Position numbers and translations under genes: made by a program. The notes under the pieces were generated by a model. That model saw only the letters and a list, made by a program, of their open reading frames with translations, was not told where the DNA came from and made no database searches. From assembly GCF_023555375.1 (NCBI RefSeq), contig NZ_JAJSEE010000002.1:428424-492423 (forward strand): 64,000 nucleotides of DNA. The letters run 5' to 3'. Source of the DNA: Guyparkeria hydrothermalis (lineage in GTDB: Bacteria > Pseudomonadota > Gammaproteobacteria > Halothiobacillales > Halothiobacillaceae). Below are positions 30,072 through 37,818 of the stretch, one piece after another; positions within the stretch are counted from its first letter, which is position 1; every line of letters starts with the position of its first letter.

Positions 30072-30653
30072 ATGAGGCTGTTCGGCCCCCTGTATGACCG
30101 TGTCCTGGCCTGGTCGGCCCATCGCCGGGGGCCGGCGTTGCTTGGCGCGTTGAGCTTCGCGGAATCCTCGTTCTTCCCCATCCCGCCGGACGTGATGCTC
30201 ATGCCGATGGCGCTGGCGCGGCCGCGCTGCTGGTGGGGATTCGCCCTGATCGCGACGCTCGGCAGCGTGCTCGGTGGGGTGCTGGGCTACCTGATCGGCT
30301 TCTGGGCGATCGAGGCGATCGAGCCCTGGCTGGCCGAGTCGCATTACGCCGAGGGGTTCGACCGGGCCCGCGACTGGTTCGCCGAGTGGGGCTTCTGGGC
30401 GGTGCTGGTGGCCGGCTTCTCGCCGATCCCCTACAAGGTGTTCACCATCGCCGCCGGGGCCTTGACGATGAATCCGTTGGGTTTCGTGGTCGCGTCCTTT
30501 GTTGGTCGCGGCTCCCGCTTCTTTCTCGTCTCCGGCCTGGTGGCTTGGGCGGGGCCCCGCATTGCGCCCACGCTGCGCCGCTACATCGAGTGGCTGGGCT
30601 GGCTGTTCGTGGCCGCGTTGCTGGTCGCCATCGGTATCTGGCAGTTGATGTAG
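30072..30653 (+). CDS. YqaA/DedA-family (VTT domain) membrane protein
   Basis: 193 residues, about four to five hydrophobic segments. ESSFFPIPPDVML and GFSPIPYKVFTIAAG are the two re-entrant-loop motifs of the SNARE-associated/VTT fold. DedA proteins have roles in undecaprenyl-phosphate and lipid handling; the YqaA branch is not characterised. Commonly sits between pcm and nlpD. Confidence 0.87.
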   Translation: MRLFGPLYDRVLAWSAHRRGPALLGALSFAESSFFPIPPDVMLMPMALARPRCWWGFALIATLGSVLGGVLGYLIGFWAIEAIEPWLAESHYAEGFDRARDWFAEWGFWAVLVAGFSPIPYKVFTIAAGALTMNPLGFVVASFVGRGSRFFLVSGLVAWAGPRIAPTLRRYIEWLGWLFVAALLVAIGIWQLM

Positions 30654-30656
30654 CGC

Positions 30657-31424
30657 ATGCGTATCGCTGGCCCCGTCCTCGCATCCTCGCGTCTGCGCCG
30701 ACTGGCGGCGGTGGGCTTGCTGTCAGGGCTGTTTCTGCTGCAGGGCTGCGCCACGCCCACCGACTACCGCAGCTGGGAGCGTGGCCAGCCGGTGTATTAC
30801 GTCAAGGGGGGTGACACCCTCTATTCGATTGCCGTGGCCAACGATCTCGACTGGCAACGCCTGGCCCGCTGGAACGGCATTTCCAACCCTCGCCACCTAA
30901 AGATCGGCCAGCGCCTGCGGCTGAGCCCGCCCGGTGGAGGCGGTGCGATCAGTGCCGGGCGCAGCAGTGCCCCCGCCGCCTCGAGGACGCCGGTCAAGAC
31001 GGCGTCCAACGCGACCAAGCCGAGAAGCTCGACGCCGGCCGCCTCGCCGGTAAGCTGGAAGTGGCCCTTGGAAGGCCGGGTGCTGCACCGTTTCCCCGAG
31101 GGAGCGCCGGCCCAGAAAGGCGTGATCCTGGCGGCGGCCATCGACACCCCGGTGCGGGCGGCGGCTGGCGGTCGAGTGGTCTATTCCGGTGATGGGCTGC
31201 CGGGTTACGGCAACTTGGTGATCGTCAAGCACAACGCCGATTGGCTCTCGGCCTATGCCTACAACAAGAGCCTTGCCGTCGCCGAGGGTGACGAGGTCCG
31301 TTCCGGCCAGACCATCGCCCGGGTCGGCGCGCGGGATCACCGCAAGCCGGAGCGGGGCGGTCACCTGTTGTTCCAGATCCGGCGGCAGGGCAAGCCGGTC
31401 GATCCCGAGCGTTACCTGCCATAA
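30657..31424 (+). CDS. nlpD: Lipoprotein NlpD, activator of amidase AmiC
   Basis: 255 residues. Lipobox LLQGC gives lipidation at C31; LysM domain about 46-90 (YYVKGGDTLYSIA...RLRLSP); a Ser/Ala-rich linker; LytM/M23 domain about 138-255. The LytM active-site residues are degenerate (KGVILAAAID in place of HxGxDI, and HLLFQIR in place of HLHFEIR), as expected for an activator rather than a hydrolase. AmiC is encoded at 1766-3022. Confidence 0.93.
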   Translation: MRIAGPVLASSRLRRLAAVGLLSGLFLLQGCATPTDYRSWERGQPVYYVKGGDTLYSIAVANDLDWQRLARWNGISNPRHLKIGQRLRLSPPGGGGAISAGRSSAPAASRTPVKTASNATKPRSSTPAASPVSWKWPLEGRVLHRFPEGAPAQKGVILAAAIDTPVRAAAGGRVVYSGDGLPGYGNLVIVKHNADWLSAYAYNKSLAVAEGDEVRSGQTIARVGARDHRKPERGGHLLFQIRRQGKPVDPERYLP

Positions 31425-31616
31425 GCCCTATCCAGCGCCGGTTGGACGGGCCCCCTCGATCGGTTGGCTGTCGACCGCCAATGCGGTTCGTCTCCCGCGG
31501 GGCGTCCAGCCCTCCTTCGGTTTGCGTTTCTCGTCGCCGCCGTTCGTGTCGTGATACCCGCCACTAGCGTTCACGCCGATCGTCCACCGGCCTTCGTCGC
31601 CGTGACACCGCGACGG

Positions 31617-31645
31617 CTTGAAAAACTTTGACCGGGTTCCCATGT
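31617..31645 (+). promoter_or_regulatory. Candidate sigma-32 promoter upstream of rpoS
   Basis: CTTGAAA (31617-31623, exact), 14-nt spacer, TCCCATGT (31638-31645; consensus CCCCATNT, one mismatch). It would give a leader of about 258 nt before the rpoS ATG. Confidence 0.6.
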
Positions 31646-31695
31646 CGCAATCATCAGGGACGCGATCGATGGATTGATCGGAGGGGTGTAAACCT

Positions 31696-31714
31696 GTGTA
31701 CATGTCTTGTACAC
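31696..31714. promoter_or_regulatory. TGTACAC palindrome in the rpoS leader (possible operator)
   Basis: GTGTACA, 5-nt spacer TGTCT, TGTACAC: a perfect 7-bp inverted repeat about 50 nt downstream of the sigma-32-like promoter. A third copy of the half-site lies at 31860-31866. Binding protein unknown. Confidence 0.4.
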
Positions 31715-31909
31715 CTATGCGCCCCATCGCGTGCGGCATGCGCACTTGCAGACGCCCGATCCAGCTGCTTGTCTGGCTTAAATCTCAATAAATCGAAATT
31801 GTAATGTTGTTTTATTCGATTCCATAGGGATTGATCGCCCCAAACGATTGTGCAAAGGTTGTACACAGATTGGCTCAACGACAATCGCAACCAAACGAGG
31901 GAGCAGGAC

Positions 31910-32911
31910 ATGGCACAGGCAATCGTCAACGACAGCATTACCCAGGTCGATCCCGCCAAGGTGGATGAGCTGGCTGCCGCTCCGGCGGAATCCACGATCG
32001 ACCCTCGCGAGGCGAAGAAGGCGGGTGCGAGCGAATCGTCGGAGTTTGCGCGCAATTTCAACGTGGCCGACTCCGAGGCCCCCGATCCGGTTCGCCTCTA
32101 CCTGAAGGACGTCGAGACCGAACGCCTGCTGACGCCCGCCGAGGAAGTCGACTTCGCCCGCCGCGCACAGGCCGGCGAGGAGTGGGCGCGTCAGAAGATG
32201 ATCGTCTGCAACCTGCGTCTGGTGATCAAGCTTGCCCGCCGCTACATCAATCGCGGTCTCGACCTGCTCGACCTAATCGAGGAAGGTAACCTCGGCCTGA
32301 TGCGGGCGGTGGAGAAGTTCGACCCCGAGCGCGGGTTCCGTTTTTCCACCTACGCCACCTGGTGGATCCGCCAGACCATCGAGCGCGCGCTCATGAACCA
32401 GGCACGCACGGTGCGTTTGCCGGTCCACGTGGTCAAAGAAGTGCATTCCTACAACCGGGCCGCCCGCAAGATCGCCCAGAGCCAGAACGGCGACGTGCGC
32501 CCCGAGCAGATCGCCGAGCACCTCGACAAGCCGGTCAAGGACGTGCTCAAGGTCATGTCCTACAACGAGCGCGAATCCTCGTTCGACAGCCCGCTCAAGG
32601 GCGACGGCGAGTTCTCCCTGCTGGACATGGTGCCCGACGAGAACAGCCAGTTGCCCGAAGACGAGCTGCAGGACGATGGCGTCATGCACCTGCTCGATCG
32701 GCTGATCGACAAGCTCGACGGCAAGCAGCGCGAGGTGCTCATGCGCCGCTACGGGCTGCGTGGTCACGAGCCGGCCACACTCGAGCAGGTGGGTAGTCTC
32801 CTGGGCTGCACCCGCGAACGGGTACGCCAGATCCAGCTCGAGGCCGTGCGTCGCCTCAAGCAGTTCGCCGCCAGCGAAGGCGTGACGGCGGACGTGATCT
32901 TCAGCGAGTGA
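31910..32911 (+). CDS. rpoS: Stationary-phase/general-stress sigma factor RpoS
   Basis: 333 residues. Region 1.2 DPVRLYLKDVETERLLT, region 2 NLRLVIKLARRY and FSTYATWWIRQTIERALMNQ, region 3 with VHVVKEVHSYNR, and region 4 helix-turn-helix ending CTRERVRQIQLEAVRRLK. I chose ATG 31910, which has GGAGCAGGA just upstream; an in-frame ATG at 31850 would add 20 unconserved residues. Position after nlpD is diagnostic. Confidence 0.95.
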   Translation: MAQAIVNDSITQVDPAKVDELAAAPAESTIDPREAKKAGASESSEFARNFNVADSEAPDPVRLYLKDVETERLLTPAEEVDFARRAQAGEEWARQKMIVCNLRLVIKLARRYINRGLDLLDLIEEGNLGLMRAVEKFDPERGFRFSTYATWWIRQTIERALMNQARTVRLPVHVVKEVHSYNRAARKIAQSQNGDVRPEQIAEHLDKPVKDVLKVMSYNERESSFDSPLKGDGEFSLLDMVPDENSQLPEDELQDDGVMHLLDRLIDKLDGKQREVLMRRYGLRGHEPATLEQVGSLLGCTRERVRQIQLEAVRRLKQFAASEGVTADVIFSE

Positions 32912-32972
32912 CCACCCGACGTGCCTGATCCCTGCGGTGAGGGGGGATTCGATTCGCCCCTCGATTGCTTTT

Positions 32973-33007
32973 GACCGCCCTGCCGCTCGGCAGCCGGCGG
33001 TCTTTTT
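32973..33007 (+). terminator. Rho-independent terminator of rpoS
   Basis: Outer stem GACCGCC/GGCGGTC with an inner stem CTGCCG/CGGCAG, followed directly by TTTTT. Confidence 0.92.
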
Positions 33008-33017
33008 GTATCTGCTT

Positions 33018-33112
33018 AGGACAGGTCTGCGCGAATGCCATGACACTCTGGCTTGGCGAGCCGTTCGTGATCAAGGCGCGCAGAGCGGTATCGCATGCGT
33101 GCAGACCGTCCT
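33018..33112 (-). repeat. Palindromic intergenic element, copy A (short form, inverted)
   Basis: About 95 bp with a core (33024-33107) whose ends GGTCTGC/GCAGACC are inverted and whose arms match copies B and C read on the other strand: TGGCTTGGCGAGCCGTTCGT and GATCAAGGCGCGCAGAGCGG. It lacks the central 85-90 bp of copy C. It lies just after the rpoS terminator and upstream of marR. Confidence 0.8.
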
Positions 33113-33141
33113 TCAGGGCATATGGATTCACTGGCTAATAG

Positions 33142-33170
33142 TTGGAGGTGGGTGGCGGGGCTGGCAAAAT
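33142..33170 (+). promoter_or_regulatory. Candidate marR promoter
   Basis: TTGGAG, 17-nt spacer, CAAAAT. Predicted transcription start falls just before the 33185-33196 palindrome. Confidence 0.45.
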
Positions 33171-33184
33171 GAGCGGACGCTGAT

Positions 33185-33196
33185 CGACCTAGGTCG
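33185..33196. promoter_or_regulatory. Perfect 12-bp palindrome CGACCTAGGTCG, candidate MarR operator
   Basis: It sits between the candidate -10 and the marR ATG (23 nt before it), where autoregulating MarR proteins usually bind. Binding is inferred from position. Confidence 0.5.
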
Positions 33197-33219
33197 GCGA
33201 GACAATCAAGGGGTCCCGC

Positions 33220-33741
33220 ATGAGCGATACGAAAACGGAATTCGACATCTGCGCCGAGGATCGGGTGCCCGTGCTGCTGCATCGGGTCGACCAACTCTGG
33301 CGGCAATTACTCGACCATGAGCTTGCCCATCATGGCCTGAGTCAGGCCAAGTGGCGCACCATGGCCATCCTGTCGCTGTACCCGGAAGGCCTGATCCAGT
33401 CGGAACTGGCCGAGGAACTCGGTATCGAGGGACCGTCGCTGGTGGCGATGATCGATCGCCTCTCGCGCGACGAATGGGTCGAGCGGGTGCAGTGCGGGAC
33501 CGACCGACGGTGCAAGATCATTCGCCTGACCGAGCGTTCCCTGCCGCTGATCGACGAGATCCGGGCAAGCGCCGAGAAGCTCTACGCCCGCACCTTCGCC
33601 GAGGTGGACGTGCCCGGCGTGAGCATCCCGGACGTCGAGCGTTTCTTCGTCGCCCTGCGCGATCGCCTGTTCGACAACCTGCCCGAGAAAAAGCGCCAGC
33701 AGCGTCGTCGCAACCTGGCGCGGGCCGCTTCGGAGGGCTGA
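33220..33741 (+). CDS. MarR/SlyA-family transcriptional regulator
   Basis: 173 residues with a winged helix-turn-helix: LSQAKWRTMAILSLYPEG, QSELAEELGIEGPSLVAMID (recognition helix), ERVQCGTDRRCKIIRLTERS (wing). Resembles the SlyA branch. A basic tail (EKKRQQRRRNLARAA) may be flexible. Ligand and targets unknown; neither neighbour is an obvious target. A palindrome upstream suggests autoregulation. Confidence 0.88.
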   Translation: MSDTKTEFDICAEDRVPVLLHRVDQLWRQLLDHELAHHGLSQAKWRTMAILSLYPEGLIQSELAEELGIEGPSLVAMIDRLSRDEWVERVQCGTDRRCKIIRLTERSLPLIDEIRASAEKLYARTFAEVDVPGVSIPDVERFFVALRDRLFDNLPEKKRQQRRRNLARAASEG

Positions 33742-33793
33742 ACGGCCCGAATCCGCGTGCCGGGTCGAGCGATCGATCCGGGCGATAACGAAA

Positions 33794-33833
33794 AACACCC
33801 CCGATCATGGCTTGGGCCATGCCGGGGGTGTTT
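33794..33833. terminator. Bidirectional terminator between marR and pepA
   Basis: AAACACCCCCG/CGGGGGTGTTT with an inner CATGGC/GCCATG stem, A run on one side and T run on the other. It serves the convergent genes. Confidence 0.9.
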
Positions 33834-33859
33834 GCCATTCCGGGGGCGAGGTTGGCGGC

Positions 33860-35392
33860 TCAGGCGGCTCCGCCGCCGTTGTTGCCTTCCTGGTGCTGGC
33901 GCGCTCGCTGCATCAGGAATTCGGCCAGCAGCGGGACCGGCCGGCCGGTGGCGCCCTTGGCATCACCAACCTTCCAGGCCGTACCGGCGATGTCGAGGTG
34001 CGCCCAGTGGTGCTCCTTGACGAAACGCGACAGGAAGGCCGCGGCGGTGATGCTGCCGCCCTCGCGCCCGCCGATGTTCGCCATGTCGGCGAAGTTGCTC
34101 TTCAGCTGGTCCTGGTACTCGTCCCACAGTGGCAGCTGCCAGGCGCGGTCGTTGGCTGTCTCGCCGGCGCGGAGCAGTTCCTTGGCCAGCGGGTCGTGGT
34201 TCGCCAGCAGCCCGCTCGGGTGGCGGCCCAGAGCGATGATGCAGGCGCCGGTCAGGGTGGCAATATCGACGATCGCCGCCGGCTTGTAGCGTGCCGCGTA
34301 GGTCAGGGCGTCGCAGAGGATCAACCGACCCTCGGCGTCGGTGTTGAGTACCTCGATGGTCTGGCCCGACATGCTGCGGATCACGTCGCCGGGCTTCAAT
34401 GCCGCGCCGTCGGGCATGTTCTCCACGGTAGGGACGATGCCGACCACGTTGATCGGCAGCTGCATCTCGGCGACCGCCGACATCACGCCGATGGTGGCCG
34501 CGGCACCGCCCATGTCGAACTTCATCTGGTCCATGTCCGGGCCGGGCTTGAGCGAGATGCCGCCGGTGTCGAAGGTCACGCCCTTGCCGACCAGCACGAT
34601 CGGCGGCGTGTCGGCATCCGCGCCCATGTGCTCCATCACGATCATCTTGGGCGGCTCGCTGCTCCCTTTGGCCACGGCGAGCAGGGCGTTCATGCCCAGT
34701 GACTCCATCCGAGAGGCGTCGAGCACTTCCACCGACAGGTGCAGGTGGGTCTCGGTCATCTTGCGCGCGTGTTCGGCCATGGTGGTGGGCGTGAGCAGGT
34801 TGCCCGGCATGTTGGCGAGGTTCTTGGCCATGCGCATGCCGTTGCTGATCGCGGTGGCCTCGCGGACGTAGCGTTCGGCCTCCATCAACTCGCGCCGGGT
34901 CGGCAGGATGAAGGTCACCTTGCGCAGCGGGCGGCGCGGACCGAGGTCGCGCTCCGATTTGAGTTCGTCGAAGCGGTACAGGGCATCGTCGATGGCGATG
35001 ATGCTCTGGCGAAGCACCTGTTCCATGCTGCTGCCGCGCACGTCGATCTCGGAGAGGTGGCTGACGCACTCGGCCGTACCGCGGTGATGCAGCGCCTCGA
35101 CGGCCGCACGCGTCGCCTTCACCAGCCCACGGGTATCGAGCTCGCGTTCCTTGCCCAGGCCGACGAGCATCACCCGGTCGGCCTGGATGTTCGGTACGCC
35201 GTGCAGGAGCAGGGTGTCGCCCAGCTCGCCGTCCATGTCACCGCGCCGGGTGATGGCCGTGATGAAGCCGTCACTGACCTGATCGATGGTCTCCGCCGCG
35301 GCCGTCAGGCGACGGGATTCGAAGACGCCCACGATCAGGCAGGCGGTACGCTGCTTTTCCGGGGCGCCACTCTTTACGGAGAATTCGAGCAC
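33860..35392 (-). CDS. pepA: Leucyl aminopeptidase PepA
   Basis: Hexameric M17 metallo-aminopeptidase; E. coli PepA also binds DNA at the carAB promoter and in Xer recombination. At 510 residues it starts at GTG 35392 (LEFSVKSGAPEKQRTACL aligns with the E. coli start), with GAGGA upstream. Metal/active-site motifs GKGVTFDTGGISLKP, FDMGGAAA and NTDAEGRL are intact. An open frame extends further upstream but is not family-like. Confidence 0.95.
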   Translation of the reverse strand: MLEFSVKSGAPEKQRTACLIVGVFESRRLTAAAETIDQVSDGFITAITRRGDMDGELGDTLLLHGVPNIQADRVMLVGLGKERELDTRGLVKATRAAVEALHHRGTAECVSHLSEIDVRGSSMEQVLRQSIIAIDDALYRFDELKSERDLGPRRPLRKVTFILPTRRELMEAERYVREATAISNGMRMAKNLANMPGNLLTPTTMAEHARKMTETHLHLSVEVLDASRMESLGMNALLAVAKGSSEPPKMIVMEHMGADADTPPIVLVGKGVTFDTGGISLKPGPDMDQMKFDMGGAAATIGVMSAVAEMQLPINVVGIVPTVENMPDGAALKPGDVIRSMSGQTIEVLNTDAEGRLILCDALTYAARYKPAAIVDIATLTGACIIALGRHPSGLLANHDPLAKELLRAGETANDRAWQLPLWDEYQDQLKSNFADMANIGGREGGSITAAAFLSRFVKEHHWAHLDIAGTAWKVGDAKGATGRPVPLLAEFLMQRARQHQEGNNGGGAA

Positions 35393-35489
35393 GGTGTTGT
35401 TCCTCGTGTCTGATGTACGGTTGGCCGGGAGGTGTCCACGACCGGCGGTTGCCCGCGTGGCGGACCCGGCCGGACAAAGCCAGGTGGGC

Positions 35490-35495
35490 AGTCTA
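35490..35495 (-). promoter_or_regulatory. Extended -10 of pepA
   Basis: On the minus strand the sequence TGCTAGACT gives an extended -10 (hexamer TAGACT), about 100 nt before the pepA start codon. Confidence 0.4.
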
Positions 35496-35544
35496 GCAAA
35501 AAGCCCGCCGTGGCCTCGCGAGACTCGGCGCGGCGCATCGGGCC

Positions 35545-35601
35545 TGCTAGGATTCCCTTCCGGGGAAAATGGCGGCGCCAGCCGCGTCCCCGAATTTTCC
35601 C
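35545..35601 (+). promoter_or_regulatory. Promoter and leader hairpin of the small membrane protein gene
   Basis: Extended -10 TGCTAGGAT at 35545-35553. Ten bases later a composite stem-loop begins: outer GGGAAAAT/ATTTTCCC (35563-35570 with 35594-35601) and an inner GCGGC/GCCGC hairpin. It ends 22 nt before the start codon at 35624. Confidence 0.4.
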
Positions 35602-35623
35602 AACGCCGCACCAGGGTGCCACG

Positions 35624-35926
35624 ATGACCGATCCTTCCGAGAAGAAACCCGCCAATCCGCCCGAGGACGAATTCGAGCCGGGCATTGGTGACCCCTACCG
35701 TTTCGAGGCGCCGTCCCGCCAACCTGGCTTCGCCCGGTTGTCGAAGGCGATGCTGGTGCTCGGCGCGATCCTGTCGACGGTCGGGGTGGTTGGTGGCCTC
35801 GGTCCGATCGTCTTTACCAGCGAGGAAGACAAGCGCCAGTTCATGGACCTGCTGATGCTGGCACCGGCGGGCGTGATCCTGATGTTTGCCGGTATCACCG
35901 GCTGGGTGATCGCCGGCGGGCGCTGA
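35624..35926 (+). CDS. Small two-helix membrane protein, function unknown
   Basis: 100 residues: an acidic, Pro-rich N-terminus (about 1-38) and two hydrophobic segments (LSKAMLVLGAILSTVGVVGG and LLMLAPAGVILMFAGITGWVI). No family recognised. ATG 35624 follows the leader hairpin; the next gene is convergent across a strong terminator, so it is transcribed alone. Confidence 0.65.
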   Translation: MTDPSEKKPANPPEDEFEPGIGDPYRFEAPSRQPGFARLSKAMLVLGAILSTVGVVGGLGPIVFTSEEDKRQFMDLLMLAPAGVILMFAGITGWVIAGGR

Positions 35927-35959
35927 CCGTCCTCGCCCACCTCGGACGTTGGCAGACAT

Positions 35960-35990
35960 AAAAAAACCCCGGGCCAGGCCCGGGGTTTTG
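35960..35990. terminator. Bidirectional terminator
   Basis: AAAACCCCGGGCC-A-GGCCCGGGGTTTT, flanked by A and T runs, between the small membrane protein gene (+) and the symporter gene (-). Confidence 0.93.
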
Positions 35991-36033
35991 TCGTTTGGGG
36001 CCGACCGGCTGGACCGGTCGGCAGGCGCCTGGA

Positions 36034-37797
36034 TCAGGAAGCGCGCGGGACGCGGACGTCCTCGACCAGCTCCTGGATCTCGTGCGGCGGCGGGGTGGTC
36101 ATCTTCGCGACGATGATTGCCACGATAAAGTTGATGGCCGCGCCGATGGCACCGAACGAGGTCGGGTTGATGCCGAACAGCCAGTTGTCGGCGTTGTCCG
36201 GCAGCATGTTGGTGCCCGGGATGAAGAACCAGCCCTTGTACCAGAAGATGTACACGAGGGTGATGGTCAGACCGGCCAGCATGCCCGCGATGGCGCCCTG
36301 CTTGTTCATGCGCTTGGAGAAGATCCCCATCATCAGCGCCGGGAACAGGGAGCTCGCCGCCAGACCGAAGGCCAGTGCCACCACCTGGGCGGCGAAGCCC
36401 GGCGGGTTCAGACCCAGGTAGCCGGCGATGATGATCGCGACGGTCATCGCGATCCGGCCGGCCATCAGCTCGCCCTTCTCGGAGATGTCCGGCTTGATCA
36501 CGCCCTTGAGCAGGTCATGCGAGATCGCCGAGGAGATCGCCAGCAGGAGGCCGGCCGCGGTCGACAGGGCGGCCGCGATACCACCGGCGGCGATCAGGGC
36601 GATGACCCAGTTCGGCAGGTTGGCGATTTCCGGGTTGGCCAGCACCATGATGTCGCGGTCGACGGTCAGCTCGCTGCCTTCCCAGCCGTACTCTTCCTCG
36701 GCCATGGCCGCGAATTCTTCGTTCTTGTCGTTGTAGTACTGGATGCGGCCATCGCCGTTCTTGTCTTCCCAGGACAGCAGGCCCGTGGTCTCCCAGCTCT
36801 TCATCCACTCCGGACGCTCGGCGTAGAGCAGGTTGCCCTCCGGTGAGCCGATCTGGTCGGTGTCCTGCACGGTCTTGAGGGTGTTCCACATCGCCATGGC
36901 GCCGACGGCCGGGGCAGTGGTGTACAGGATGGCGATGAACAGCAGGGTCCAGCCAGCCGACTTCCGGGCGTCACGCACACGCGGGACGGTGAAGAAGCGC
37001 ACCAGCACGTGCGGCAGACCGGCGGTACCGATCATCAGTGCCAGGGTCAGCAGGAAGGTGTTCATCAGGTCCGGCGTGCCGGTGTACTCGGCGAAGCCCA
37101 GGTCGACCAGGACCATGTCCAGCTTCTGCAGCAGGTACTGGTTGGAGCCGTCGGCCAGCTCGGCGCCGGTACCGGTCTGCGGCAGGAAGTGGCCGGTCAG
37201 CTGCAGCGAGATGAAGATCGCCGGGACGGTGTAGGCGAAGATCATGATCACGTACTGCGCGATCTGCGTGTAGGTGATGCCCTTCATGCCGCCGAGAACC
37301 GCGTAGACGAACACGATGCCCATGCCCGCGAACAGGCCCACTTCCACCGAGGTCTCGAGGAAGCGCGAGAAGGCCACGCCGACACCCTTCATCTGGCCGA
37401 TGACGTAGGTCAGGGAAATGACCAGCAGGGCGATGACGGCGATGACGCGCGCGGTGTTCGAGTAGAAGCGGTCACCGATGAATTCCGGCACCGTGAACTT
37501 GCCGAACTTGCGCAGGTACGGCGCGAGCAGCATCGCCAGCAGCACGTAGCCGCCGGTCCAGCCCATCAGGTAGGCCGAGGCCGAGTAGCCATTGAAGGCG
37601 ATCAGGCCCGCCATCGAGATGAACGACGCGGCGGACATCCAGTCGGCGGCCGTGGCCATGCCGTTGGCGACGGGGTTGATCCCCTTGCCGGCGACGTAGA
37701 ACTCGCTGGTGGTGCCCGCGCGGGCGACGATCGCGAGGATGAAGTAAAGCAAGAAGGTGGCGCCAACCACCAGGTAAATCAGGGTCTGAAGTTCCAT
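36034..37797 (-). CDS. Sodium:solute symporter large subunit (ActP-like, paired with DUF4212)
   Basis: 587 residues, SSS family with about 13 membrane segments; FYVAGKGINPVANGMATAADWMSAASF is the typical N-terminal signature region of acetate-permease-like SSS proteins. A large hydrophilic insertion (about 308-385) contains an EF-hand-like DKNGDGRI (345-352). The DUF4212-linked subfamily is usually annotated as a cation/acetate symporter, but substrate here is not shown. Follows the DUF4212 gene by 21 nt in the same transcript. Confidence 0.9.
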   Translation of the reverse strand: MELQTLIYLVVGATFLLYFILAIVARAGTTSEFYVAGKGINPVANGMATAADWMSAASFISMAGLIAFNGYSASAYLMGWTGGYVLLAMLLAPYLRKFGKFTVPEFIGDRFYSNTARVIAVIALLVISLTYVIGQMKGVGVAFSRFLETSVEVGLFAGMGIVFVYAVLGGMKGITYTQIAQYVIMIFAYTVPAIFISLQLTGHFLPQTGTGAELADGSNQYLLQKLDMVLVDLGFAEYTGTPDLMNTFLLTLALMIGTAGLPHVLVRFFTVPRVRDARKSAGWTLLFIAILYTTAPAVGAMAMWNTLKTVQDTDQIGSPEGNLLYAERPEWMKSWETTGLLSWEDKNGDGRIQYYNDKNEEFAAMAEEEYGWEGSELTVDRDIMVLANPEIANLPNWVIALIAAGGIAAALSTAAGLLLAISSAISHDLLKGVIKPDISEKGELMAGRIAMTVAIIIAGYLGLNPPGFAAQVVALAFGLAASSLFPALMMGIFSKRMNKQGAIAGMLAGLTITLVYIFWYKGWFFIPGTNMLPDNADNWLFGINPTSFGAIGAAINFIVAIIVAKMTTPPPHEIQELVEDVRVPRAS

Positions 37798-37818
37798 GTG
37801 TCTTGGGCTCCTGCGTTA

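Larger units (their letters stand above)
31425..31909 (+). promoter_or_regulatory. Long nlpD-rpoS intergenic leader
   Basis: 485 nt without a gene. In order: GC-rich sequence; a sigma-32-like promoter (31617-31645); the palindrome GTGTACA-N5-TGTACAC (31696-31714); an AT-rich island (about 31777-31826) with an inverted repeat AATCGAA/TTCGATT (31791-31797 and 31815-31821); another TGTACAC at 31860-31866; and the rpoS ribosome site. The length fits a leader controlled by small RNAs with Hfq, as in enterics; that role is inference. Confidence 0.5.
32912..33219 (+). other. rpoS-marR intergenic region
   Basis: 308 nt without a gene. It contains, in order, the rpoS terminator (32973-33007), a compact palindromic repeat element (33018-33112), a candidate marR promoter (33142-33170) and a perfect 12-bp palindrome (33185-33196). 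Each is listed separately. Confidence 0.8.

Noticed and set aside
31671..31837. Direct repeat GGATTGATCG at 31671-31680 and 31828-31837 in the rpoS leader
   Set aside because: Two copies of a 10-mer 157 nt apart with no symmetry or link to a promoter; noted but too weak to call.
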